A stretch of DNA of 8,800 bases, taken from positions 1 to 8,800 of the forward strand of contig JAICVV010000062.1 in NCBI GenBank assembly GCA_025935155.1. Direction: 5' to 3'. Positions within the stretch are counted from its first letter, which is position 1, and each line of letters begins with the position of its first letter. Positions 1 to 7,384 of the stretch are shown one piece after another. Source of the stretch: Alphaproteobacteria bacterium. Lineage in GTDB: Bacteria; Pseudomonadota; Alphaproteobacteria; Micropepsales; Micropepsaceae. A program made the position numbers and the translations under genes. The notes under the pieces were generated by a model, which did not search any database, was not told the DNA's origin, and saw only the letters and a program-made list of their open reading frames with translations.

Positions 1-430
1 CAACCAGTCCGGCCGGATCGGCATTGGCACGGATTCCAACATTCAGATCGATGCCGCCGCCGAAATGAGGGCGCTGGAATATGCCCAGAGGCTCAGCTCC
101 CGCTCGCGCAACGTGCTCTCGGACGCAGAGGGGCGGTCTACGGGGCGGCAGCTGTTTGAGCGGGCGTTGTCCGGCGGCAGCCATGCGCTTGGCCAGGAAC
201 GTTACGGAATCCGGGAGGGCGCGCCTGCGGACCTTGTCAGCCTGAACGCAGACGATCCTGTTTTTTTCGGCCGCAAGGGTGATGCGATCCTCGATAGCTG
301 GATTTTTGCGGGCGGCCGAATAGATTGCGTATGGCGGCGGGGGCGCAAACTGGTGCAGCAGGGGAAACATATCGCGCGCGAAGCGGTCGTGGCCAGCTAT
401 CGCCGCGCCATCAAATCCGTGCTGGAATAA
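1..430 (+). CDS. hutF: Formimidoylglutamate deiminase (HutF), C-terminal part; 5' end outside window
   Basis: This is the last 142 codons of a gene that enters from the left edge; the frame is open from base 2 and ends in TAA at 428-430. HutF hydrolyses N-formimino-L-glutamate to N-formyl-L-glutamate and ammonia in the five-step histidine degradation pathway, in the cytoplasm. It is a zinc-dependent amidohydrolase. The visible part starts with RIGIGTDSN. Its Asp (codon at 32-34) corresponds to the conserved metal-binding Asp of the amidohydrolase barrel. It continues with a HutF-like stretch (EMRALEYAQRLSSRSRNVL), then GGSHALG and GAPADLVSLNADDP, the C-terminal beta-sandwich typical of amidohydrolases, and a closing segment with ILDSWIFAGG. 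Full HutF proteins are about 450 residues, so roughly two thirds is missing here because of the window edge, not truncation. No other hut gene is in view. A different amidohydrolase is possible, but the GTDSN and LEYAQRL wording favours HutF. Confidence 0.85.
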   Translation, partial: NQSGRIGIGTDSNIQIDAAAEMRALEYAQRLSSRSRNVLSDAEGRSTGRQLFERALSGGSHALGQERYGIREGAPADLVSLNADDPVFFGRKGDAILDSWIFAGGRIDCVWRRGRKLVQQGKHIAREAVVASYRRAIKSVLE

Positions 431-436
431 GCAGCA

Positions 437-1600
437 ATGAGGAATCGCCCGCTCGCCGCTCCGGACGAGGCGCTCGCCGATCTGCGGCTTGAACGCCGGC
501 CAAACCTTCTCCGCCTCGTGCCTACGGGCGAGTGGAACGTTGGCCAGTCACCGCGGCTGGACCTGCTGCTGAACGGCCTCCGCCCGGAGGGCGCCCGAGA
601 GGCGGAAATCGACGGCGCCGGCATTTCCGAACTGGACAGTGCCGGCGCCTGGCTCCTGCTGCGCACCAAGCACAAGCTTGAGCAGCAAGGCGTGCGGGTC
701 CGGAACTTTACCCTGCCGGAGCGCTACGCCCCGCTCGTCCAGATCATGGAGGCGGACCAACTCACCGGTCCGGTGGTCCACCGGCCGCGGCCGCGAGGCT
801 TCCGGTATTTTCTGGAGCGGCTGGGCAGCGGCACCATGCATGCGCTCGGGCAGGGCTATGGAATGCTCGGCTTTCTCGGCCGGGTGACGGTCGAAGCGAT
901 CGAAGCCATCCTCTCTCCCCGCCGCGAACTGCCGATCCCGGCCTTCGTCCGCCAGGTGGAAGAGACCGGGCTTACGGCGCTGCCGATCGTAGGCCTTCTC
1001 GCTTTCCTCATTGGGGTCGTGCTGGCGTATCAGGGCGCCGATCAATTGCGGCGCTTCGGCGCGGAAATCTTTACCGTCGATCTCCTTGGCGTCGGCTTTC
1101 TTCGCGAGCTCGGCGGGCTTGTGACGGCCATCATCGTGGCCGGTCGCTCCGGTTCCGCGTTCACCGCCTTCATCGGCACCATGCGGGTGAACGAAGAAGT
1201 TGACGCGATGGAAACGATGGGCCTCAACATCGCGGAAGTTCTCGTGTTGCCGCGCGTGCTGGGGTTGATGATCGCGCTGCCGTTGCTGACTTTTTATGCC
1301 GACGTGGTTGGTCTGATCGGTGGCATGGTGATGTGCTATTTCGATCTGCACATCACGGTGCCCATGTTCCTGCGCGAACTGGAGACGGCAATTACCTACA
1401 AGACGCTTCTAGTCGGCCTCATCAAGGCGCCGGTATTCGCATTCCTGATCGGCCTCGTCGGGTGCTTTGAAGGCCTTCGCGTGGAACGCAATGCGGAAAG
1501 CGTCGGCAAGCTCACCACGCGTTCGGTGGTGGAGTCGATCTTCCTCATCATCACTTTCGATGCCGGTTTCTCGGTCCTTTTTTCGATCATCGGAATATGA
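437..1600 (+). CDS. mlaE: MlaE-family lipid ABC transporter permease with N-terminal STAS domain (LinK-like)
   Basis: A 387-residue inner-membrane permease of an MCE transporter, expected to pair with the ATPase and MCE protein that follow to move phospholipids or other hydrophobic molecules across the periplasm. Residues about 20-115 form a STAS domain, with the core segment ISELDSAGAWLLL; in E. coli this domain is the separate protein MlaB. Residues about 130-387 are the MlaE permease. Hydrophobic segments lie near 180-200, 222-247, 268-300, 322-348 and 362-386. The family signature runs from G236 to G262 (GRSGSAFTAFIGT, then MRVNEEVDAMETMG). The length is usual for STAS-fused MlaE proteins. 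The ATG lies 6 bases after the hutF stop with only a poor Shine-Dalgarno, so translation may be coupled to hutF. The stop overlaps the next start in ATGA (1597-1600). The family call is secure; the transported substrate is not shown. Confidence 0.93.
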   Translation: MRNRPLAAPDEALADLRLERRPNLLRLVPTGEWNVGQSPRLDLLLNGLRPEGAREAEIDGAGISELDSAGAWLLLRTKHKLEQQGVRVRNFTLPERYAPLVQIMEADQLTGPVVHRPRPRGFRYFLERLGSGTMHALGQGYGMLGFLGRVTVEAIEAILSPRRELPIPAFVRQVEETGLTALPIVGLLAFLIGVVLAYQGADQLRRFGAEIFTVDLLGVGFLRELGGLVTAIIVAGRSGSAFTAFIGTMRVNEEVDAMETMGLNIAEVLVLPRVLGLMIALPLLTFYADVVGLIGGMVMCYFDLHITVPMFLRELETAITYKTLLVGLIKAPVFAFLIGLVGCFEGLRVERNAESVGKLTTRSVVESIFLIITFDAGFSVLFSIIGI

Positions 1601-2379
1601 GCGGCGCCCATCAACATGATGACGTGGTGATCCGCATACGCGGATTGGTGAATGCCTTCAGCGGGCACGTCATTCACGATCATCTGGACCTCGATGTCAT
1701 GCGCGGCGAAGTGCTGGGCGTGGTCGGCGGGTCGGGCACCGGCAAATCGGTGCTGCTGCGATCCATTATCGGGCTTAACCATCCCGAATCCGGCAGCATC
1801 AAGGTCTTTGGGGTGGAGACGGCGGACATGGACGCCGAAGACCTGAAAGGCCTGCAGCTGCGCTGGGGTGTGCTGTTTCAGGGCGGCGCGCTGTTCAGCT
1901 CGCAGACTGTCGCTGAGAATATCCAGGTGCCGCTGCGCCGCTACACGCATATGAGCCAGGAATTGATGGACGAGATCGCGGCCATGAAGCTGGCGTTGGT
2001 GGGATTGCCGCCGGATGCTGCGCAAAAATACCCGTCCGAACTGTCAGGTGGGATGATCAAGCGGGCAGGCCTCGCCCGGGCGCTGGCGCTCGATCCCGAA
2101 CTGCTCTTTCTGGACGAGCCGACTTCCGGCCTCGACCCAATTTCCGCCAATCAGTTCGATCAACTGGTCCGCAGCCTGCAGCAGAGCCTTGGGCTGACGG
2201 TCTTCATGGTGACTCATGATATCGATAGTCTGCGGGCGGTGACGGATCGAATCGCAGTGCTGGTCAACAAGAAGATCAAGGTCGGAACCTTCGAGACGCT
2301 GGTGCACGATTCCGACCCATGGATACACGAATACTTTTCGGGGGCTCGCGGGCGCGCAGCGCTTGCCGGGGCGGCGTAG
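1597..2379 (+). CDS. mlaF: MlaF-type ABC transporter ATP-binding protein (LinL-like)
   Basis: A 260-residue cytoplasmic ATPase that powers the MCE transporter encoded around it. All nucleotide-binding motifs are intact: Walker A GGSGTGKS at 44-51, Q-loop around Q95 (LFQGGALFSSQTVAEN), signature LSGG at 149-152, Walker B LLFLDEP with D173 and E174, D-loop SGLDP, and switch His207 (VTHD). The LFQ-GGALF-S wording and LSGGM-KRAGLARA are typical of the MlaF/Mkl/Ttg2A branch rather than of sugar or amino-acid importers. The C-terminal tail (WIHEYFSGARGRAAL) matches the conserved end of this family; in E. coli MlaF the tail reaches over to the partner ATPase and MlaB. The ATG is inside the permease stop (ATGA overlap) and has no clear Shine-Dalgarno, which points to translational coupling. 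The gene stops in TAG at 2377-2379. Confidence 0.95.
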   Translation: MSGAHQHDDVVIRIRGLVNAFSGHVIHDHLDLDVMRGEVLGVVGGSGTGKSVLLRSIIGLNHPESGSIKVFGVETADMDAEDLKGLQLRWGVLFQGGALFSSQTVAENIQVPLRRYTHMSQELMDEIAAMKLALVGLPPDAAQKYPSELSGGMIKRAGLARALALDPELLFLDEPTSGLDPISANQFDQLVRSLQQSLGLTVFMVTHDIDSLRAVTDRIAVLVNKKIKVGTFETLVHDSDPWIHEYFSGARGRAALAGAA

Positions 2380-2385
2380 GAGGAA
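2378..2385 (+). promoter_or_regulatory. Strong ribosome binding site that fixes the mlaD start
   Basis: AGGAGGAA sits five bases before the ATG at 2391 and overlaps the mlaF stop codon. It is the strongest Shine-Dalgarno I noticed in the window. It decides the start of the MCE gene in favour of 2391 over the in-frame ATG at 2319, which lies inside mlaF and would add 24 residues of Arg/Gly-rich, non-family sequence. Confidence 0.8.
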
Positions 2386-2390
2386 CGGCC

Positions 2391-3284
2391 ATGGAAACGA
2401 AGGCCAATTATGTTGCCGTTGGCGCTTTCGTTCTGGCACTGGTGCTGGGACTGGTGATTGCGCTTCTGTGGCTCACCGGCGCGCAATACGCGCAGGAATA
2501 TGCCTATTACCAGACGTATTTTTCCGGTTCGGTCTCGGGCCTCGGGACAGGCACGAGCGTTCGCTACAACGGCATCGAGGTTGGGCGCGTTTCGAAGCTG
2601 AACTTCGATCCCAACGATCCGCGGCGCGTGCAGGTGCTGATGCAGATCGACCCGACGCTGAAAATCCATTCGGACTCGGTCGCGTACATTGCCAGCCAGG
2701 GGCTCACCGGCGGTTCCTATGTCGAAATCGATGGCGGCTCGAAAAACACGCCGGTGCTGGAGCCGCGGGTGTGGGGCGAGTACCCGACGATCCGATCCAA
2801 GCCGTCCACGCTGCAGCAGCTGGAGCAGTCCGGGTCTGCCCTGGTGGCGAAACTCAACCGCATCGGCGACAAGCTGAACGATCTTCTGAACGACAAGAAC
2901 CGAAAGGCCATTGCCGATATTCTGGGCAATCTTCGCACGACCACCGGCGTGCTGAGTGCGCGATCGAAGGACATTGACGCCACGCTGCACAATTTCAGCA
3001 CGGCTTCGCAGAAGCTCGACACGGATTTGGCCGATTTGCACGTCACGCTGGGCCACGCCGATCAGGCGATCGGCTCCATCGGCACGGCCGCCACTTCGGC
3101 TGCGAACGGCATCACCCGGTTGACGGATCGCGTGGATGCGTCTGTCTCCGATGCGCAGATCGGACAGATGAGCTCCGATATCCGAAACCTGGTCAACAAT
3201 CTGAATCGTCTTTCCAACCAGTTGCAGAACCAGCCGACACTGCTTCTCTTTGGAGATCGGCGTGAGGGGTACACACCGAAATGA
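2391..3284 (+). CDS. mlaD: MlaD-family MCE-domain protein, membrane-anchored (LinM-like)
   Basis: A 297-residue periplasmic lipid-binding component of the MCE transporter. The N terminus METKANYVAVGAF is the classic MlaD start, followed by one transmembrane anchor at about 8-28. One MCE domain spans about 38-117: YYQTYFSGSVSGLGTGTSV, then RYNGIEVGRV and, at the end, GLTGGSYVEIDGG. In known MCE proteins this domain forms a hexameric ring with a hydrophobic pore. Residues about 145-280 are polar, Leu/Ile-patterned helical sequence (repeated asides such as LNRIGDKLNDLLNDKN) that could form a coiled-coil extension. The C terminus NQPTLLLFGDRREGYTPK resembles the conserved LLFG/REGY ending of single-MCE proteins. 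I chose ATG 2391 because of the strong Shine-Dalgarno and the family N terminus; the longer frame from 2319 is unlikely. Its stop overlaps the next start (ATGA, 3281-3284). E. coli MlaD is shorter (183 residues) and lacks the long helical tail. Confidence 0.93.
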   Translation: METKANYVAVGAFVLALVLGLVIALLWLTGAQYAQEYAYYQTYFSGSVSGLGTGTSVRYNGIEVGRVSKLNFDPNDPRRVQVLMQIDPTLKIHSDSVAYIASQGLTGGSYVEIDGGSKNTPVLEPRVWGEYPTIRSKPSTLQQLEQSGSALVAKLNRIGDKLNDLLNDKNRKAIADILGNLRTTTGVLSARSKDIDATLHNFSTASQKLDTDLADLHVTLGHADQAIGSIGTAATSAANGITRLTDRVDASVSDAQIGQMSSDIRNLVNNLNRLSNQLQNQPTLLLFGDRREGYTPK

Positions 3285-3931
3285 GCATCGAAACAATTGT
3301 CATGCCGAGCCGTAGGGGCGTGCTGGCGGGCGTCGCATCGTTGAGCCTGGCGAGTTGCAGCGGGAACCTGATCGGGCCGCCAAGCCCTTCGCCGCAAATT
3401 TATGTGCTCAATCCGAAATTCGGACCGATTGCGGAGGCGCCGAACGTACCTTGGCAGCTTGTTATCGCTTCCCCGAACGTGCCTGCCAGCCTGGATACCT
3501 CGCGCATTGCGCTCGCACGTGCGCCGAACACCATGGACTACTATGCCAACTCCGAATGGACGGACCGGACGCCGGCACTTCTGCAATCGCTGCTGGTGCA
3601 GGCCTTTGAAGCGAGCGGCAGAATTGCAGCTGTAGGGCGCGAGAGCGCAGGCATTCGCGCCGATTATGTGCTCGAAACCGAGCTGCGCAATTTCGAAGCC
3701 TTCTACGCTGTGCCCGACACGGCTCCCGTCGTGCGGGTCGCCATCATGGCGAAGCTGCTCAATCCCATGAGCCGCGATGTTGCTGCCAGCATGGAGTTCC
3801 ATAACGAGGCGCAGGCAGCCGCGAACACCATGGCGAGCATCACGGCAGCCTTCACGCAAGCCACGGGCGCCACGGTTCAGGCTATTGTTGCCTGGGCCTT
3901 GAGCCAGAAATTGTCCAAAACGGCACGCTGA
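3281..3931 (+). CDS. ABC-type transport auxiliary lipoprotein (PqiC/LinN-like)
   Basis: A 216-residue lipoprotein, probably the outer-membrane-side partner of the MCE transporter. The N terminus has a twin arginine (S10-R11-R12-G-V-L), a short hydrophobic run and a lipobox L23-A-S-C26. Cys26 would be lipidated and become residue 1 of the mature protein. The +2 residue is Ser, not Asp, which favours the outer membrane under the rule known from enterobacteria. The mature part (PSPSPQIYVLNPKF, W-LVIASPNVPASLDTSRIAL, then YYANSEWTDRTPALLQSLLVQAFE) matches the ABC-transport auxiliary component family that includes PqiC and LinN. ATG 3281 overlaps the MCE stop and has GAGGGG at 3264-3269, 11 bases upstream. 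An alternative ATG at 3302 keeps the same signal but has no Shine-Dalgarno. It is the last gene of the operon. The twin arginine suggests Tat export, but Sec export cannot be excluded. Confidence 0.88.
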   Translation: MSIETIVMPSRRGVLAGVASLSLASCSGNLIGPPSPSPQIYVLNPKFGPIAEAPNVPWQLVIASPNVPASLDTSRIALARAPNTMDYYANSEWTDRTPALLQSLLVQAFEASGRIAAVGRESAGIRADYVLETELRNFEAFYAVPDTAPVVRVAIMAKLLNPMSRDVAASMEFHNEAQAAANTMASITAAFTQATGATVQAIVAWALSQKLSKTAR

Positions 3932-4055
3932 AACAGCGTCCTCCCACTGAAACAATTGGGGGGCGCCGTCGTTTCCAGAGGGATCGTGGCTTCTTCTCAC
4001 GGGGAAAAAGGCCCGATTCTCGGCTTTCTGAGCCTTACCTGGAGATATTGGCCGC
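3932..4055 (+). other. Intergenic gap between transporter operon and regulator gene
   Basis: These 124 bases are the only gap longer than ten bases in the window. They hold two weak inverted repeats: one at 3940-3963, listed separately, and a 4-bp stem CCGA/TCGG at 4013-4023 with a 3-base loop. GATTCT at 4015-4020 could serve as a -10 element, but I see no convincing -35 at the right distance. I find no TTGAT-N4-ATCAA (FNR/FixK) or TGTGA-N6-TCACA (CRP) palindrome, so autoregulation by a classical site is not supported. GGAG at 4041-4044 is the likely ribosome binding site for the regulator, at a rather long spacing of 11 bases. Confidence 0.5.
3940..3963 (+). terminator. Possible weak hairpin after the transporter operon
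   Basis: CCTCCCA at 3940-3946 can pair with TGGGGGG at 3957-3963 (7 bp including one G-T pair) around a 10-base loop, just 8 bases after the lipoprotein stop. The position suits a terminator, but no run of T follows and the loop is large. It may therefore be only an RNA 3'-end structure or chance in G-rich DNA. Confidence 0.2.
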
Positions 4056-4850
4056 ATGTCGCGCCTTCCTGCCATCGACCCGGAACATCCCGACCAGTCG
4101 GAACTCATTGTTCGCCGGCTCTCGCAATATTCTGACCTCGCGCAAGACGAGGTCGAATTGCTGCGGAGTCTTTCAGACGCGCCCGAGCGGCTGCCCGCAG
4201 GCGCGGAACTGATTTCCGAGGGCGAGCGCTTGGAGAATCCAAGGCTCATGCTTGCTGGCTGGGCTTGCCGGCAGCGCTATCTCTCCGATGGACGGCGGCA
4301 GATCTTCGACTTCATCCTGCCGGGCGACATTTATGGCTTGTGCCTGCGCCCGCAGGCGGTGGCGCTCTGCAATGCGGTGACACTCACTCGCGCGACTATT
4401 TCCAACGCGGCCGCATTGGGGGACGCGGTGCTTACACATCCCGATTCTTACCCGGGCCTCACTTCCGCGACGTTGATGAGTGCGAGCACCGATGAAGCCT
4501 ATCTGCTGAACCAAATGGTGCGCATCGGGCGGCAGACAGCGTATGAGCGGGTGGCGCATCTCATTCTGGAACTGCACCATCGCCTGCGGATCGTGGGCCT
4601 CGCCAACGAGAGCTACATGCCGCTTCCGCTGACGCAGGAAATTATCGCCGACGCGTTGGGCCTCAGCATTGTGCACCTGAACCGGACACTGCAGCAGTTG
4701 CGGCGCGACGGCATCGTCGAAGTGAAGGGTGGCGCTGCGCGGCTTCTCGATCTCGGGCGGCTTCGCAGCATTGCGGATTTCCGGGCGCCGCACGTTTCGG
4801 AACGCAGGATGGAAAACGGCGGCATGCGGGCTTACGCCGCCGCGCCGTAA
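4056..4850 (+). CDS. Crp/Fnr-family transcriptional regulator
   Basis: A 264-residue DNA-binding regulator. Residues about 25-145 form a cyclic-nucleotide-binding-like beta-roll (LPAGAELISEGE, then RQIFDFILPGDIYGL). About 147-180 is the long dimerisation helix. The C-terminal winged helix holds PLTQEIIADALGLS at 191-204 and the recognition helix IVHLNRTLQQLRRDG at 205-219. A tail of about 30 residues follows. There are only three cysteines (near 71, 96 and 105) and no N-terminal cysteine cluster, so it is not an FNR-type iron-sulfur sensor. The phosphate-binding cassette of cAMP-responsive CRP, with its Arg-Ser, is also not recognisable, so the ligand is unknown. The gene stands alone and is convergent with treY, with 8 bases between the stops, so there is no room for a separate terminator. 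What it regulates cannot be told from the sequence. Confidence 0.9.
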   Translation: MSRLPAIDPEHPDQSELIVRRLSQYSDLAQDEVELLRSLSDAPERLPAGAELISEGERLENPRLMLAGWACRQRYLSDGRRQIFDFILPGDIYGLCLRPQAVALCNAVTLTRATISNAAALGDAVLTHPDSYPGLTSATLMSASTDEAYLLNQMVRIGRQTAYERVAHLILELHHRLRIVGLANESYMPLPLTQEIIADALGLSIVHLNRTLQQLRRDGIVEVKGGAARLLDLGRLRSIADFRAPHVSERRMENGGMRAYAAAP

Positions 4851-4858
4851 TAATCGCG

Positions 4859-7384
4859 TCAGGCAAGTACCGCGACCGGGAACTTCGTAAAGAGCTCCGC
4901 ACATTGTTGGGGACTGCGAAGGTTGTCCCGGCCATCGACCAAATTGCGCCAGGGGCGATCGCGGAGCGATTGCGGCAGAACAATTTCGGTGTCTTCCCAG
5001 AAGTCGATCGCAGGAAGCGGACCCTGGTTGCAGGCCCTGGCGCAGCGAAGCGGCACCGCGACGACGAGCGCCTCCTCTTCTGCGATGCGGGCGAGGGCCA
5101 GAACATGATCGGCACGAGCGCCGCGCGTTTGTAAGGGCTGGTAGCTGGCCGCGAGTACTTTCGGTTTTTCGGCGCGCAATTGGAGTAGGTGGGCGAGAAG
5201 CGCCTGTTTAACCCGGCCGTCGCGCCAGTCCGGGAGCAGATTTATCAGCGATGCGTTTCCACGAAGCGCATCGCTGCGCGCGGTGTAATCCACCGGATGC
5301 CGATTGTCCGGATCGACCAGCGATAAATCCCAGAACTCGGTTCCCTGATAACAGTCGGGCATACCGGGCAAGGTGCAGCGCAGCGCGAGTTGTACCAATC
5401 CGTTCAGAGCGCCCGCCGGTGCAACGCGTTGAACGAAGCCGGACAGGCTTTGCAGAAATTCACGCGAACGGCGAATATCAAGAATGGCCTGCGCAAACGC
5501 CTTGTTGGCCGATTCAAATTGCACGTCGGGGTCGAGCCACGAGGTTTGCAGTTTCGCTTCCCGGAGCGCCTTTTCCTGCCACGCGGTAACGCGTTCGCAT
5601 AAATCGGAGAGCCGGGCCGGATCGTCCGGTTTCAGGTCGAGCGGCCAGATGCCGACAAGCGTCTGATACAGCTGATATTCATCGCCCGGCACTACCGCGG
5701 CAGGCCGATGCGGCGCGTTGAGCCGAAACCAGTGTTCGACAACTTTCGTCCATTCATCCGGAATTTCGCTCAGCACCGCCAGGCGGGCGCGCACGTCCTC
5801 CCCGTGTTTGTGATCGTGTGTTGCGGTGGTGAGCATGGCGTGTGGAAACGACGCAGCCCGCTGTGCAACGGCTGCATGAAATTCTGAGGTGCTGAGCGAA
5901 AACCGGACCGGATCGAAACCCACATCGTTTCGCGAGAGCAGCCGGCCATAACGATAGAAAGCCGTGTCTTCCACCGCCTTTGCGGCCACCGGCGCGGAAA
6001 GCTGATTGAAGCGGCGCACGGCGTCGCCAGCGCCGTGAACGCGACCATGCATGACATCGGAGATGAAATGGATTGCAGGCCTGTCAGTCTCGTTCGCGCA
6101 TCCCTCGGCTCGCGCAATTGCCGAATCGAACAGTCGGCCGGGCTGCGGCGAATTCCGCTCCCCGGTTGCATAGGTGCGGTAGATGCGCAGTTGTTGGAGA
6201 ATGTGAATCAACGCGCGCCGCATGGCAGGGCCCGTGATATCCCGCCGCGAGCTGGAGGTTGCAGCGAGCGCGCTGAAGACTTCCGCGGTGCGTGAGAGCG
6301 CGCTTTCGAAGGAACCGGTGGCGATCTCCGCGCGGGCCAGTTCTTCCTCGGGTTCGAACTCGGCGGGGCGTCCAGTTATGCGATGCCACACCTCAGCCAG
6401 CGGCTCCGCACCGGCAGGATCGTGCTGCAGGGCGGAAACTTGGTTCATGAAGTCGTAGCCGGTGGTGCCGTCGACCTTCCATTCCTGCGGCAGCATTTCG
6501 CCGGCGCCCAATATTTTCTCGACCACGATGTAGGGATGCGCGTCCGGCGGAGAGCGCTTACCCGCAAGTTCGTTCAGGCTCGCCCGCAACCGGCGGCAGT
6601 TTGTTGCCGGATCTTTCAGGCCGTCCACATGATCGACCCGCACGCCGTCAATCAGGCCTTCACGGTAGAGGCCGAAAATTTTTGCGTGCGTTGCCTCGAA
6701 TACGCCCTCTGCTTCCTGCTTCAGCGCGATCAGGTCCGGCACATCGAAGAAGCGCCGCCAGTTGATCGCATCGTTCGCCGTCCGCCACCAGGCGAGCCGG
6801 TAATGTTGCCGCTCCAGAAGCTGGTGCAGCCGCTCGGGCGTGGAAAATGCGCACGGTTCAACACCAGCATCCTCCGGCCGAAGGGGAAGCAGGCGATCGA
6901 AATAGCGAACAAAGGATTTCCCGTCGGCATCGCTCTGCTCAATCGTGATCTCACCGGCTTCCAAAACCTGCCAGTAAGGTTTGCCCAGAAACGGCGCGAG
7001 GATTTTTCCGTTCAGCACGTCCCAGTCGATGTCGAAGTAATCCGCAAAGCGGCTGCCACGCCCATTTTGCAGCACGTCCATCCACCAGCGGTTTCCGGAA
7101 TCCACCGCCATGTGGTTCGGAACGATATCGACGATCAGCCCGAGTCCCTCGCTGCGGAGCGCGGCTGCAAGGCGGTGGAATGCGTTTTCGCCGCCCAATT
7201 CCGGATTAATGAGCGAATGATCCACCACATCGTAGCCATGGATCGAGCCCGCGCGCGCCGTAAGGATCGGCGATGAATAAACATGACTGATGCCAAGCGC
7301 TCGTAGATAGGGAGCGACCGGCACGGCGGCATCGAAGGGAAAATTCTTGTGAAACTGGAGGCGGCAGGTCGCGCGTGGAATCAT
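4859..7384 (-). CDS. treY: Maltooligosyltrehalose synthase (TreY), GH13
   Basis: An 841-residue cytoplasmic enzyme that turns the reducing-end alpha-1,4 bond of maltooligosaccharides into alpha-1,1, giving maltooligosyltrehalose (EC 5.4.99.15). TreZ then releases trehalose. The N terminus MIPRATCRLQFHKNFPFDAA is the typical TreY opening, followed by SHVYSSPILTARAGSIHGYD and IVDIVPNHMA. The GH13 catalytic triad is intact: nucleophile Asp251 in GVRVDHVDGL (codon 6632-6634), acid/base Glu289 in VVEKILGAGE (6518-6520) and Asp524 in TATHDHKHGEDVRARL (5813-5815). CLPGMPDCYQGTEFWDLSLVDPDNR near the C terminus is also characteristic. I chose the ATG at 7384 because it matches the family start and forms an ATGA overlap with the malQ stop, with AGGCGG just upstream. 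The in-frame ATG at 7441 would add 19 non-family residues inside malQ. Length is normal for the family. Confidence 0.96.
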   Translation of the reverse strand: MIPRATCRLQFHKNFPFDAAVPVAPYLRALGISHVYSSPILTARAGSIHGYDVVDHSLINPELGGENAFHRLAAALRSEGLGLIVDIVPNHMAVDSGNRWWMDVLQNGRGSRFADYFDIDWDVLNGKILAPFLGKPYWQVLEAGEITIEQSDADGKSFVRYFDRLLPLRPEDAGVEPCAFSTPERLHQLLERQHYRLAWWRTANDAINWRRFFDVPDLIALKQEAEGVFEATHAKIFGLYREGLIDGVRVDHVDGLKDPATNCRRLRASLNELAGKRSPPDAHPYIVVEKILGAGEMLPQEWKVDGTTGYDFMNQVSALQHDPAGAEPLAEVWHRITGRPAEFEPEEELARAEIATGSFESALSRTAEVFSALAATSSSRRDITGPAMRRALIHILQQLRIYRTYATGERNSPQPGRLFDSAIARAEGCANETDRPAIHFISDVMHGRVHGAGDAVRRFNQLSAPVAAKAVEDTAFYRYGRLLSRNDVGFDPVRFSLSTSEFHAAVAQRAASFPHAMLTTATHDHKHGEDVRARLAVLSEIPDEWTKVVEHWFRLNAPHRPAAVVPGDEYQLYQTLVGIWPLDLKPDDPARLSDLCERVTAWQEKALREAKLQTSWLDPDVQFESANKAFAQAILDIRRSREFLQSLSGFVQRVAPAGALNGLVQLALRCTLPGMPDCYQGTEFWDLSLVDPDNRHPVDYTARSDALRGNASLINLLPDWRDGRVKQALLAHLLQLRAEKPKVLAASYQPLQTRGARADHVLALARIAEEEALVVAVPLRCARACNQGPLPAIDFWEDTEIVLPQSLRDRPWRNLVDGRDNLRSPQQCAELFTKFPVAVLA

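Noticed and set aside
548..1351. 267-residue minus-strand open frame opposite the permease
   Set aside because: His/Gln/Arg-rich shadow of the MlaE transmembrane codons; no domain and no start signal.
4013..4023. Short inverted repeat CCGA-TTC-TCGG upstream of the regulator as a possible operator or terminator
   Set aside because: A 4-bp stem is expected by chance, no T-run follows, and it does not match Crp/Fnr half-sites.
2214..4249. Two long minus-strand open frames (2214-3296 and 3062-4249) opposite the MCE, lipoprotein and regulator genes
   Set aside because: They lie opposite well-recognised genes, have low-complexity Arg/Gln/His-rich translations with no family motif, and arise easily in GC-rich DNA.
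6383..7276. 297-residue plus-strand open frame opposite treY
   Set aside because: It is fully antisense to the TreY catalytic region; the translation shows no recognisable domain and no convincing ribosome binding site.
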